Shown: positions 1-9,771 of the stretch, piece after piece
Layout of the letters: each line of letters starts with the position of its first letter
How positions within the stretch are numbered: position 1 is the first letter of the stretch
Assembly (NCBI GenBank): GCA_030159075.1
Contig: BROG01000813.1
Coordinates: forward strand, 1-64,000
From: Atrina japonica
Taxonomy: Eukaryota > Mollusca > Bivalvia > Pterioida > Pinnidae
Length of the DNA: 64,000 nucleotides
Direction: 5' to 3'
Program-made: the position numbers and the translations under genes
The notes under the pieces: generated by a model
Told to the model about the DNA's origin: nothing
Databases searched by the model: none
Seen by the model: only the letters and a program-made list of their open reading frames with translations

Positions 1-1530
1 GTGTCTAGTCTGTTTGTTTGATGTTTAGGCTATGTTGTAATTCAACCAGTGTGTAGTATGTTTGTTTAATGTCTAGTCTATGTTGTAGTATAACCAGTGT
101 CTAGTCTGTTTGTTTGATGTCTAGTCTATGTTGTAATTTAACTGTGCCTTCTCTGTTTGTTTGATGTCTAGTCTATGTTGTAATTTATCCAGTGTATAGT
201 CTGTTTGTTTGATGTCTAGTCTATGTTGTAATTTAACCAGTGTTTAGTTTGTTTGATGTCTAGTCTATGTTGTAATCTAACCAGTGTTAGATTGTTTTTT
301 TGTTAGGTGTCTAGTTTATGAGGTAGTTTACCCAGTTGCTAGTCTGTTTGTTTGGTGTTTAGTCTATGTTGTATTATAATCACTGTCTAATCTGTTTTTT
401 TGATGTCTAGTATATACATGTTTGGTGTCTAGTCTATGTTGTAGTTTAAGCAGTGTCTAATCTGTTGTTTGATGTCTGGCCAATGTTGTAGTTCAACCAG
501 CGTTTAGTCGGTTTGTTTGGTATCTAGTCTATGTTGTAGTTTATCCAATGTCTAGTCAGTTTGTTTGATGTCTAGTCTATGATGTAAGTTAGCCAGTGTC
601 TAGTCTGTTTGTTTGGTGTCTAGTCTATGATGTCATTTAACCAGTATCTAGTCTGTTTGTTTAATGTCTAGTCTGTGTTGTAAGTTAGCCAGTGTCTAGT
701 CTGTTTGTTTGGTGTCTAGTCTTTGATTTAGTTTAATCAGTGTGTAGTTGGTTTGTTTGGTGTCTAGTCTATGTTGTTATCTAACCAGTGTCTAGTCTGT
801 TTTTTTTGGTGTCTAGTCTGTTATAGTTTAACCAGTGTCTAGTCGGTTTTTTTGATGTCTAGTCTATGTTGTTATCTAACCAGTGTCTAGTCTGTTTCTT
901 TTTGGTGTCTAGTCTAATTATAGTTTAACCAGTGTCTAGTCTGTTTGTTTGATGTCTAGTCTATGTTGTTATCTAACCAGTGTCTAGTTTGTTTGTTGTC
1001 TCGTGTATGTTGTAATTTAACCAGTGTCAAGTTTGTTTGTTTTTTTGTCTAGTCTAAGTTGTAGTTAACCAGTGTCTAGTCTGTTTTTTGTGTCTAGTCT
1101 ATGTTGTAGTTTAATCAGTGTAGTCTATTTCTTCGATCTTTAGTCTTTGTTGTAATTTAACCAGTGTCTAGTCTCTTTGTTTGATGTCTAGTCTATGTTG
1201 TAGCTAACCACTGTCTAGTCTGTTTGTATGGTGTCTAGTCTATGCTGTAGTGTAACCAGTGTCTAGTCTATTTGTTTGGTGTCTGGTCTATGTTGTAATT
1301 TAACCAGTTTCTAGTCTATGTTGTAGTTTAAACAGTGGTTAGTCTGTTTATTTAGTGTCTAGTCTGTGCTTTAATTTAACCAGTGTTTAGTCGGTTTGTT
1401 TGGTGTCTAGTCTATGTTGTAATTTAACCAGTGTTTAGTCTGTTTGTTTGGTGTCTAGTCTATGTTGTAGTTTAACCAGTGTCTAGTCTGTTTGTTTGGT
1501 GTCTAGTCTATGTTGTAGTTTAACCAGTCG
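1..1530. repeat. 48-49 bp minisatellite array, truncated by window start
   Basis: The stretch is a head-to-tail array of a unit of about 48-49 bp. Each unit carries two copies of the core GTCTAGTCT separated by a TGTTTGTTTG spacer, then TATGTTGTAATTTAACCAG. Units differ by substitutions and small indels, so the array is moderately old. The last clear unit ends near 1530. No reading frame survives across units and no coding role is suggested. Confidence 0.95.
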
Positions 1531-1855
1531 AAGTTGTCGGAGCTTCTATGGCAATAAACCTTCTCATGAAGTTTCAAATTAATCCGTTGAAAATTACTCA
1601 AGTTATTGAGCGGAAACAGATATGTGCCTGCCCGCGTGAAAACATAATTACATGATCTACCCGTGTTCAATGGGCGTATAAAAATTGCACCTTTTTTGAA
1701 GGCAAATGCATTTAAATGTTGTATAGATTGCTATTATTTGATAAGCCAAAATCATATCATGGTCATTTCGGCAAATATCGCTTAGTTGACCGCCTTTAAC
1801 ATCAAATGGATTTCTTGCTGATTCACCCCAGCCCATAGAAACAGCACAGGAACAC
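1531..1855. other. Unassigned AT-rich spacer
   Basis: I see no gene, repeat or RNA in this stretch. It links the minisatellite to the short 32 bp array that follows. Confidence 0.5.
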
Positions 1856-2110
1856 GCTTATTAGCATGATAGAACCTAGAAACACGAACCTATTAGTGAG
1901 ATGGAGCCTAGAAAGGCATACTTATTAGCAAGATAGAACCTAGAAACACGTACTTATAAGCGAGATAGGGCCTAGAAACACGTACTCGTTAGCAAGATAG
2001 AGCATAGAAACGCGTACTTATTAGCAAAGTAGAGCCTGGAAACACGTACTCATGTTATATATAGAAACACGAAGTCATTAGCTAGAGACAGCTCTAAAAA
2101 GATGTATTCA
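1856..2110. repeat. Decaying 32 bp tandem repeat
   Basis: About seven units follow the pattern TTAGCAAGATAGARCCTAGA then AACACGTACTTA. Spacing is close to 32 bp for the first units, and similarity fades after about 2040. It abuts the reverse-transcriptase remnant that follows. Confidence 0.8.
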
Positions 2111-2124
2111 TTGGCTAGAGACAG

Positions 2125-2440
2125 GAATCCAGGCTGTGCTACTCAAAAATGGTATTGTATGAAGTCACACAACCGTCGATTGTGGTAGTACAGAAATCCG
2201 ATGGATCAGACCGTGTGTGCATTGATTATAGAACAACGGAATTAGGTAACTGTATTTGATGTGTCTGTCAGTGGTCAGTGGAACACATGCTTGACACAGA
2301 AGAAATAATAGCAAGATAATTGACCATTGTAAATGTTATTGCCAAGTACCTGTGCCCGAGCATCCAGTTACAACTATACATCCTTTACGGAGGATTTCGT
2401 AAATAATTCCATTGGCAATGGAATCGTTGAGCCTAATAAG
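2125..2440 (+). pseudogene. Decayed Ty3/gypsy-type reverse transcriptase fragment
   Basis: Translating in shifting frames gives recognisable pieces of the fingers and palm of a gypsy-type reverse transcriptase. There is a LLKNGIV-like segment, then PSIVVVQKSDGSDRVCIDYR (about 2172-2232), then after stops EHMLDTEE and CQVPVPEH. In working relatives these pieces lie just before the catalytic YxDD box, which is not visible here. At least two frame changes and several stops make it a fossil. The RNase H fragment at 2890-3170 has the same orientation and the expected order, so both probably come from one old pol gene. The calls rest on recognising family motifs by eye. Confidence 0.75.
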
Positions 2441-2488
2441 GATTTGTTTTGATATTCAGTTTGTACCTAGACTTGAAACTTCTCATTT

Positions 2489-2862
2489 GGCAATTACAGG
2501 TTTTTTTATGTCTAGCGTCTACCCTAAAATAAAAAACCTATCTTTCCATAAGGAAAAAACCACAAAACACAAAACATTTTTATGAGAACAAAAAAGAATC
2601 ACCTTTATGCACGTTACTATAAGTATTTTCCTAATGTGTTAATGAAAACAAAATTAAGTTTATTTAAAAAAAAATAAAAAAATATTTTTGGCACATACTG
2701 ATAAATAATCTACCATATGTTAGATTTTACAACGATGAAAATAAATATTAATGTTTAACTGTTCGTTTTAGGGGCTATGTTCCAAAGTTGTATTTGTGTT
2801 TTCTGATCTCAAAACCTATCTATCAGCGCCGGACGCTAAACAGAAAAAAACATTGAATGACC
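2489..2862. mobile_element. MITE-like inverted-repeat element (older copy of the 23205-23447 family)
   Basis: The left end reads GGCAATTACAGG, then a T run and ATGTCTAGCGTC. The right end in reverse complement reads GGTCATTCAATG, then a T run and CTGTTTAGCGTCC. The two ends are therefore imperfect inverted repeats, and both match the cleaner element at 23205-23447. The inside is A/T-rich and noncoding. It lies exactly between the RT and RNase H remains, so it probably inserted into that old pol. Confidence 0.6.
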
Positions 2863-2889
2863 TCATGGTATTGGCGTTGTTTTGTTTTT

Positions 2890-3170
2890 TAAGAGAATGA
2901 CAAGAAATTACCAGTTGCATACATTGACAAGAAACTAAGCAACAGAGATAGAACATGTACTGTAATTAAAAATTAAAGAAGCAACCTGTCCATAGTATAG
3001 GCTGTCACCAAATTTCAAGCTTATCCCTATGGTAGAAGTTTGGTACTGGAATCTGATCACCAGCCGTAAGTGTGTCTAAATGGATCAAAGGGAGGCGAAA
3101 TTTCCACATTGAGTCTATGAAAGGTATAAATTAATGAGGTTGCTGATATTTTGAGCGTATTCATATAGAA
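2890..3170 (+). pseudogene. Decayed gypsy-type RNase H fragment
   Basis: From about 2912 the frame reads KLPVAYIDKKLSNRDRTCTV, typical of the RNase H region of Ty3/gypsy pol. After frame changes come AVTKFQAYPYGRSLVLESDH and, near 3140-3160, NEVADILSV. The conserved DHQP stretch sits at about 3054-3065 and is followed at once by a stop. It continues the RT fragment at 2125-2440 and ends about 50 bp before the LTR element. It cannot encode a working enzyme. Translations are by eye. Confidence 0.75.
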
Positions 3171-3214
3171 TTTTATGTTTTGCAGATATTTTGAATTGAT
3201 TTTGAAAATATGGT

Positions 3215-3218
3215 CAAA
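3215..3218. repeat. Left target-site duplication, CAAA
   Basis: The four bases before the 5' LTR are CAAA, and the four bases after the 3' LTR (10494-10497) are also CAAA. A 4 bp duplication is usual for integrases of the Ty3/gypsy group. Confidence 0.8.
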
Positions 3219-3940
3219 TGTAACAATATGAGGTACGGGAGATAAATCTTTTAGGAAATTATATACGTAAATAAATTGGTGTGACTTGAAATAGTATTGA
3301 TGTGTATTATATGTATTTGGGAAAATACGGGCAGCTAAAATTACATGATTTCTAATTCGGTCAAGTAAATATGTTGACAAAGTTAATTAAGATATAAAAT
3401 TTCCAAATTCAAAATTACTCAGCATAATATTCAGTATTATTACTTAGCATTATTACAATATACTGTTGTGGATAAACAACTTGTCAACACCTTTACAAAT
3501 TCAGCAGCAATTGAAGCTGCAGGTTAAAAGGTCAAATATCTGTCATCATCAGTTTTGGTAAACAAGAATTGATGTTAATGATAATTAATATAAAGTACTG
3601 AAGTTGTACTAAGAATGATAGTGTAAAAAGGTTACCAAAGGTTGCATTATGACAGATTTTGATGATGACGGCGCCCGTATTCTCCCAATTGTAGATGCAT
3701 TTAACTCTCTATAAGCTTCTAGAACTTTAGTGTTTTGCGTTTGGTCAAAATTGACAAACATATATATAAGCATTATGGTTCTGGAGACGAAGAGAGACGA
3801 GCGGGGAACCGCCTAGAGAGAACACCACCATACTCTCTGATTGTTGAAACATTGTTACCATTGCTGCACTCTGTTGAATTAAAATCATCTATACGATCAC
3901 AGACCAGACTTTGTTATTGATATTTGTGGGTTGGTTTACA
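3219..3940 (+). repeat. 5' LTR (722 bp)
   Basis: Direct repeat of 9772-10493, beginning TGTAACAATATGAGG and ending GGTTGGTTTACA, with 5 bp inverted ends TGTAA/TTACA. Differences from the 3' copy are small indels in A, T or TA runs near 3413, 3475, 3742 and 3762, one T/A change near 3751 and one G/A change near 3804. A 61-codon open frame inside it also exists in the 3' LTR but is probably chance. Confidence 0.95.
3717..3770 (+). promoter_or_regulatory. Candidate LTR promoter: TATA-like boxes and a TTCTAGAA motif
   Basis: TATATATAAG lies at 3761-3770, about 170 bp before the LTR end, and is a plausible TATA box. A second candidate, CTATAAG, lies at 3709-3715. TTCTAGAA at 3717-3724 matches the paired pentamers of a heat-shock element (TTCnnGAA), though two pentamers alone occur by chance. 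The TATA and HSE-like motifs are repeated in the 3' LTR (TATATAAG at 10316-10323). No expression evidence exists here. Confidence 0.4.
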
Positions 3941-3950
3941 AATATCGATT

Positions 3951-3968
3951 TGGTGCCTTTTGCCCTGG
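3951..3968 (+). promoter_or_regulatory. Primer-binding site
   Basis: Ten bases after the 5' LTR the sequence reads TGGTGCCTTTTGCCCTGG. The TGG start complements the CCA end of a tRNA, and TGGTGCC fits a tRNA ending GGCACCA. I cannot say which tRNA is the primer. Confidence 0.7.
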
Positions 3969-4253
3969 ATAAAGACCTGGGAACAACACAAGACTTGGAA
4001 CTAAAGGTAAGACTTTACTTTTCTTAGTACCTTATTATTTTGACCACAAAATTGTGAACATTCTTTTTGACAAACTCTAAAACTAAATTTTATTAAATTA
4101 AGTTTAAATTACCAAAACTCTATCTTAAACAAAAACTACAATTTTAACTTATTTAGGCAATAGTATTAAACATCTATAAAAACTTATTTTGAAAACTTTA
4201 AACTCAAAATTTAACATTCGAGATAAAATACTAAATTATACACAAAATTAATA

Positions 4254-5234
4254 ATGGCAGATGATAATAGTAGAATAAAATTAAGTAGTATGGCTACGGC
4301 TTTAGAAGAAATTGAAGATAATTTAATTTTGGAGGAAATAAATAAAACTAGACCAACCACGTCAGATCAGATAGACATGCGAAATGAAACTGAAAGTAGA
4401 AATATAACTAAACAGAAAACATCAGGTCAGTCAGACGTACAAAACAAAACCGAAAGTAGAAATAATAGTAGTAATAGGTACTATAGTCTATCAGGGGGAA
4501 TGGGAAATAGAGAACCACCATTTTGTAGGGTGTCTGAGAAATCTGAAAACAAAGGTGATAATGATAAAAAAGAAATATTTGATAACATTTTGAGACAATT
4601 CTCTAACATGGCAAGTGCAATGGCAGTACCGGTACATCAAGTAATCAAAAACTTTTCGGGTAAACCGGCAGACCTTAAAGCGTGGATATCAGACATAGAA
4701 AGATACGCAAATCTAGTAGAATTAAACATAGAGAAAATGCCGGGTATAGCATTGGTAACATGTTCGGGGGCGGTAGCGGATTTCATTAGAAGGTATTTAA
4801 TGGAATTAGAAAGTGATGGAAATATGGCTAGTTGGGGGGACCTCAAGAAATTACTTAAAGAAAAATTTGGGGAAGTGACAAACAAAAGACAGGCATTAAT
4901 TAAGTTAAGAAATCTAAAACAAGAGACAGACGAGTCAGTACAAATATTTGGGGAAAGAATAATACAAGCATCTGAAGATGTTTACACGACAGAACAAACG
5001 AAAAACAAAAGCACAAAAGACTTAATAGAACAACAGTTGATAGACATCTTTTGTAAGGGGGTGACTTTTGATTACATCAAAATGAAATTGATTAGGGAAG
5101 AACCTACGACTTTAGAAGCCGCAGTTAAGATTGCGACACGTGAACAAAACGTTAGGGATCAAATTACATTGACCTTAGACAGTACACAAAATATATTTAG
5201 GATTAAAACAGAACATACAACCAATGGAAGTTGA
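4254..5234 (+). pseudogene. gag: gag, N-terminal and capsid part (326 codons, then frame break)
   Basis: The frame opens with ATG at 4254, about 310 bp after the LTR, and encodes the structural protein of the element. The first 100 or so residues are Asn/Glu/Ser-rich. From about residue 130 it matches the retrotransposon gag pattern: FSGKPADLKAWISDIERYA, then WGDLKKLLKEKFGE and LRNLKQETDESVQIFGERI, i.e. the capsid-like helical domain. The frame stops at 5234, just as the nucleocapsid part begins in the next frame. The other frame is open from 5179 and contains PMEVDHL, a sequence often found between capsid and zinc knuckles in such gags. So the break lies between about 5179 and 5233 and most likely reflects a one-base indel. 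A recoding site or a sequencing indel cannot be excluded. Confidence 0.85.
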
Positions 5235-6039
5235 TCATTTGAGAAATAAATTATGTAAAAATTGCATGAGAAAAGGTCATGCTACTCAAAATTGTCCAAA
5301 GAACATTGACGTGAATGCCGCGGACGAATCAGACAGTGACAGTGACAGTGACGATGACTTACAAATATCATTAGCAGATAATAAGAAACAGGTTAGGTTC
5401 AAAAACGCTAAGAAAACTAAACAACAAACTCAGCAAACACCAAGGTTAAAATATCAAATACAAAGAAACAACCAAGTAGGTCCAAGTAGACAAAAATTAC
5501 AATCTGTACCAGATTGGGTCTTAGGCGCAGAATGTTGGGTATGTCACATGATAGGTCACCTTAAAAAAAATTGTCCAAATCGAAACATTAACCCTCGCAA
5601 CTGGGTACCATATTGGCAGTATAATCAGGGACCACCAATGAATCGTGGCAGGGGTAGAGCAAATTATAACTATCAAGATAAACAAAGTTACAACCCACCA
5701 CCTCAGCAATTTGTACCTAATAACTATCAAAATAGGCAAAATTACGATCCTCCACCCTCGCAGTTTACACATAATACTTATCGGAATAGGCAAAACTTCA
5801 ACTTTCGACCTCCACAATTTACATATCAACCAACTCAGTCAGATGATCAAACATTAGCATTACCAGCACCACCTCAGATGTTAGCACTTCCGGCACCCCC
5901 AGATAAAACGTCTCAGTCAAATAAACAGTTAGCACTCCCTGCACCACCTGTAGTAAGTGAACAAACTTCAGAAAACTCCACCCAGAGAATAGGACAACAA
6001 TGGTCTCAGTATAGGGAACATAGGGAACAGGAAAACTAG
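5179..6039 (+). pseudogene. gag: gag, nucleocapsid part with two CCHC zinc knuckles
   Basis: This part reads in the +1 frame relative to the capsid half and has an ATG at 5224. Two zinc knuckles of the form C-x2-C-x4-H-x4-C are visible: CKNCMRKGHATQNC (about 5254-5295) and CWVCHMIGHLKKNC (about 5533-5574). They bind the RNA genome in such elements. An acidic Asp/Ser run lies between the knuckles. After them comes a Gln/Asn/Pro/Tyr-rich tail with repeats of a YQNRQNY type and then three LALPAPP units (about 5850-5950). The frame ends in TAG at 6037-6039, where it overlaps the protease frame by 16 nt. Neither part alone makes a full gag. Confidence 0.85.
6024..6039 (+). promoter_or_regulatory. 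Candidate -1 ribosomal frameshift site between gag and protease
   Basis: The protease frame is closed upstream by TAG at 6021-6023, and gag ends with TAG at 6037-6039. Any -1 shift must therefore occur in the 16 nt between. That interval contains GGAAAAC at 6030-6036, read in gag as G GAA AAC before the stop. It resembles an X XXY YYZ slippery heptamer, with a GGA first triplet as in some known retroviral sites. No pseudoknot was checked. Confidence 0.5.
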
Positions 6040-6509
6040 AATGCTCTTCTTATAAGGAAGCCGATAAGAAGAGTTGTAGTAGAAAATTAAGAAAAAGTAA
6101 GGTAGATAACTCTAGTAGTAACTTAGATAAAAATTATGAAATTCAATTAGCGGGAAATCCAAGTTCATGTGTACTATGGATTCAAAAACAAAAATTTAGG
6201 ACTTTAGTAGATACAGGGGCAGAAGTTTCATTAATTAGTAAAAAGTGCTTCCAAAATCTTCCAATCAAGGTTAAGGTTGTTAAAGAAAAACCAAATCTCA
6301 GGGCAGTGAATGGTCAATCACTTAAAGTAATAGGTGCAGTAAATATTAAATTTACGATGAATAAAATGACCATGAATCACAAGTTTTATGTCACCGATGG
6401 TTTGAATAGAAACTTTATCCTTGGTAGGGACTGGTTAAGACAAAATGGAGTAAGATTATACTTTGATTTTAGGTTGCTTAAGAATAGGGAGAACCTATGT
6501 CAAATTTGA
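6024..6509 (+). pseudogene. pol: Retropepsin-type protease, start of pol (frame breaks at its end)
   Basis: This frame has no own start codon and would be reached from gag by frameshifting. The active-site motif of a retroviral-type aspartic protease is clear: TLVDTGAEVSLIS at about 6201-6242. The flap follows, then the second conserved part FILGRDWLRQNG at about 6417-6452, about 70 residues downstream as expected. The enzyme cuts the gag-pol polyprotein in assembling particles. The frame runs into a stop at 6507-6509, but the neighbouring frame continues the same protein from about 6466-6472. A T run there is the likely place of a one-base frame break, which may be a real mutation or an assembly error in a homopolymer. 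Confidence 0.85.
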
Positions 6510-8214
6510 AGATGACACTCACATATCATCCATAGTAAGAGTATCAAAGACAACTACATTAAGACCACAGAGTAAGACAATATGTTTTGTTAGGACAAAT
6601 AGAGCATTTAACAGTAGAAATAAAGAAAATTTTGAAATCTCAAGTATCAATGATAGATGTCTTTTAGATGACCCAGGACTTGTAGTTCAAGAATCAATAG
6701 GAAAAGTAACAGGAAATAGAAACATTCCAGTATTAGTAGTTAATCAGACAAATAAATTTTATAGGTTAAAAAGAGGTCAAGTGTTAGGAAAAATTAGAGC
6801 TTTAGAAATAGATGAAATACAAGTAGAATCAACAGCTTTAAGTCCAGAAAATACAGTAGGAGATGTAGATTCTTTTCAAGATATTGACGCACCTTCAGAG
6901 TATAAAAGAAGTATTTTTAGTCTGTTACAAGAAAACAAAGATATTTTTGCAAAAACTGATGCAGAGTTAGGTCACACTAGTACAGTGAAAATGAAAATAG
7001 ATACAGGGGACCATCCACCAATCAGAAATAGGCCGTATAGAACACCCCTTAACAAACGACAAGTAATTGACAAGGCAGTAGATGAAATGTTAGATGCAGG
7101 TATTATAGAAAGGTCAAGGTCAACATGGGCTTTTCCATTAGTTGTAGTTGAAAGAAATGAAAATGTGACAGACCAAACGAACAAAAACAAGATAGCAATT
7201 AACACTTATATCCAGTTAGATAGAGCTTTAGACCATGTTAAGAACTGGGTTATATTGACTCAAAACACATTACAACATCTTAAAATCCAACTGAACATGT
7301 TGTCACTGGGACACCTTGCACCATCTGTTATACAACCTTTACAGTTTCGACAACTACTTTTATCCATCAAAAATCAATTGAATCCACGTTTTGCTTTGCC
7401 TTTTGACCCTGAAAAAGATCTTTGGGACCTATACAAAACATTGACTTGTGCTACATATTTCAAAGACGAAAACATTGTAGTTATTGTGTCAGTACCTTGG
7501 TTGACACAACAAAATGCCTTAGAAATTTACAAGATACATAACTTGGCATTGCCACATATGAAAGAACCCTCGGTACTCGCCAAATATGACTTAGAGTCAG
7601 AAGCCTTAGCGGTAAATAAAGAGAAAACACAATTTGCACTTTTGACTCAACAGGAGTTAGAAAAATGTTCAAATCCTTCAATAAGATATTGTTCTTTTGA
7701 CAGCCCTATTTATACTGTTTCGAACAGACAGACTTGTGTGATTTCTATATTTTTAGAAACACGATCTAAAATTGAACAAAACTGTAAGACCACATTGATC
7801 AATAATGCAATTCTTCCTCGAGGACAGTATGTTACAGAAGGAAATTGGTTAATCATTGCTGAAAAGTTACAAAATTTCATGATCATGTGTGACAAAGAAT
7901 CAATGATTAAGAAAACATTACCACCTCTAGACATTCTACATTTGGAACAAAATTGTCAAGCTTCTAACGGGGATATGACTTTAACACCTTACATTTATAA
8001 GGAAAGTAATTTTAACTTTAGGGATCCTTTAAAAACATTAGTGGACAAGTATAAAAAAGACGAAGTAAGTTTGTTTTGGAGATATAAGCAAAATTTCCCA
8101 CGGCATGATAAGATTAAAATTCCTAAGACGTTGGAACCAGTAAAAGAAATTAATTTAGATAATTTGATAAATGAACTAAAACTAGAAGAAATGCAACCAA
8201 ATGCCAGAAGATGA
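6463..8214 (+). pseudogene. Fusion frame: end of protease, start of RT, then C-terminal half of an envelope-like protein
   Basis: This 583-codon frame joins two parts of an element that are normally kilobases apart. Residues 1 to about 145 continue from the protease through the connector. Residues about 150-230 are the start of reverse transcriptase: PPIRNRPYRTPLNKRQ and VDEMLDAGIIERSRSTWAFP are standard N-terminal RT features. The next expected block never comes. From about residue 231 (near 7153) the protein has a helical segment, several spaced cysteines (ATYF, KCSNPSIRYCSFDSPIY, RQTCVISIF, QNCKTTLINN, EQNCQAS) and an IPL-like beta-rich region. This resembles the membrane-proximal half of envelope fusion proteins of the errantivirus/baculovirus F kind. 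The fused protein has no catalytic RT residues and no signal peptide or surface subunit, so neither enzyme nor entry function is expected. The envelope assignment is by pattern only. Confidence 0.75.
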
Positions 8215-8698
8215 TTTTTGGGTTAAAAAACGGTCAATACTTTCTCATACCACAATAGTGCCAGTAGTAACAATCTTAATAATTATAATGGTAAAATGTG
8301 GAAAAAGAATAATAAGAAAATGTAGAAATAGGCATTCAGAATCTTCTGTCAAAAAGAAAAATAAAGATAATCCTAATGTTAAGTGGTCAAGTAGTGAGGG
8401 AATAGAGGAGTTGAGTCTTTCAAATCTTTCAAGATTTCTAAGAATCCAGAACCAACAACCATACCAGGAGCACCAAGTAACAAACAGTCGATCATGCATA
8501 AATACACAGTCAACAACAGATGATAATGACATTCGTAATCTTATAACAGAAAAGATGAAACAACGGACAAGAAACACAGCCAGTATATACAAAGAAGACA
8601 TTCAAACTGAACAAGAACCGAACGCATATCCAGACATGAAACTTTGCAGTATGTACCTTAAGGATAAATACGACATAGACTTAATACCAATAAACTGA
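8201..8698 (+). pseudogene. Envelope-like membrane anchor and cytoplasmic tail (165 codons, separate frame)
   Basis: The frame starts inside the last codons of the fusion frame but one base off. After a short hydrophilic start comes a single hydrophobic segment, TTIVPVVTILIIIM (about residues 17-30), followed at once by a basic stop-transfer patch KCGKRIIRKCRNR. The rest, about 120 residues, is polar and rich in Ser, Asn, Lys and Gln. This is what the anchor and inner tail of an envelope protein look like, and it sits right after the envelope-like part, so a one-base frame break between them (8201-8214) is the simplest reading. A further Lys/Glu/Gln-rich frame is open from about 8680 to 8920. 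It repeats a YPDxxxC motif also seen in this tail (YPDMKLC, YPDVHSC), hinting at an internal duplication. Confidence 0.6.
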
Positions 8699-9173
8699 TC
8701 AAACCAGAATTAAACACTGAAGACAGAACACGATCCGGTCAAGATAAAAGAGAAACAGAAAACACGAAACAAAATAGTCAAAGAGAAATGAAAACAGAAG
8801 AACAAAACAGTCAACAAAAACACAAAAGCGAATATCCAGACGTACATTCCTGTGAAATAAAGGAACACGGTAACAATGAATTGAACCATGAACTTTATCA
8901 AGACCAGAAACAGGTGAAATGACACCGCAAGAATTAAAACGATAAACAATAAATCGTCGATCGAAAACATCGAAGTGGATGAGACCACTTGGCCTCGATC
9001 CAGAGGCCCGATTACCAGTTTTAAGTTCACCAGTAACTAAAGACACTAACATTCGACTACTGAAGACTATACAAGAACTTAAGTAATAATCACAGGGTAA
9101 TGTGAATACAAAACGATAATAACTTAAAGAAGTCGAAAACTTATTATTATTAAAGAAACAGAATTTACGCAAA

Positions 9174-9269
9174 GGACGGAGGACTTTCCGTGAACATATT
9201 AAGGATGGAGGACTTTCCATGAATATTTATAAGGACGGAGGACTTTCCGTGAATGGAGGACTTTCCATG
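9174..9269 (+). repeat. Cluster of four hairpin units with covarying stems
   Basis: Four units share the core GGAGGACTTTCC. Units 1 and 3 read ACGGA-GGACTT-TCCGT (9176-9191, 9235-9250). Units 2 and 4 read ATGGA-GGACTT-TCCAT (9205-9220, 9253-9268). Each can form a 5 bp stem with a 6 nt loop, and the C/T change in the left arm is always matched by G/A in the right arm. This pairing suggests selection on RNA (or DNA) structure rather than sequence. As DNA, GGACTTTCC also resembles a kappaB-type site. The role is unknown; RNA export, packaging or transcriptional control are all possible. Confidence 0.85.
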
Positions 9270-9755
9270 AATATGTTAAAAGTGTTAAAAATGAATTATT
9301 AAATGTATTATTATGATATGATGATATAATGAACTTTAAATAATAACTTTACTTGTGAATTTTTAAAGACAATGATTATGAATTGAATTATATATTGTCA
9401 AACCGGTTTATCATTTATCGTATAAGTCGCTTATAATGCATGTAGATATAATGAGATTTTCATCCAGATCACGATTTTCTGAATTATTGAAAAATCCAGG
9501 TCACGATTGATAGTGGATTACTGAGGAATCCAAAGTCACAAGTTAACTTTTTAATAATCTATGAAATCCAGGTCACAACTTATTCATTCCATGATTAACA
9601 GTGAAAATTTTATTGAATTGTGTATTGATAATTATGTTAATTATGTTATAACTTTCAAGCCACACCAATGGGGGAAATTTTATAAAAAGTTACTAATTAT
9701 AATTTGGAAAGTATTTATAAGAATGAAATTTTTTTACCATTTAGTAAAAATTTTC

Positions 9756-9771
9756 AAGGGATAGGGACGTT
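9756..9771 (+). promoter_or_regulatory. Polypurine tract
   Basis: AAGGGATAGGGACGTT lies directly before the 3' LTR start TGTAAC. A purine-rich stretch at this place primes plus-strand DNA synthesis in LTR elements. Confidence 0.75.

Larger units (their letters stand above)
8699..9771 (+). other. 3' noncoding part of the LTR element
   Basis: About 1.07 kb between the last envelope-like frame and the 3' LTR. Apart from the open Lys/Glu/Gln-rich frame up to 8920 there is no convincing coding sequence; minus-strand open frames here look like chance. It holds the hairpin cluster at 9174-9269. Four loose copies of ATCCAGGTCAC lie at about 9462, 9494, 9527 and 9566. The polypurine tract is at its end. 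Confidence 0.7.

Noticed and set aside
3735..3920. Conserved 60-61 codon frame present in both LTRs
   Set aside because: Its conservation follows from the LTRs being near-identical copies, so it is no evidence of coding.
8699..9220. 173-codon minus-strand frame in the LTR element
   Set aside because: Phe/Leu/Ser-rich composition is what the complement of A-rich noncoding DNA gives, and it opposes the direction of the element.
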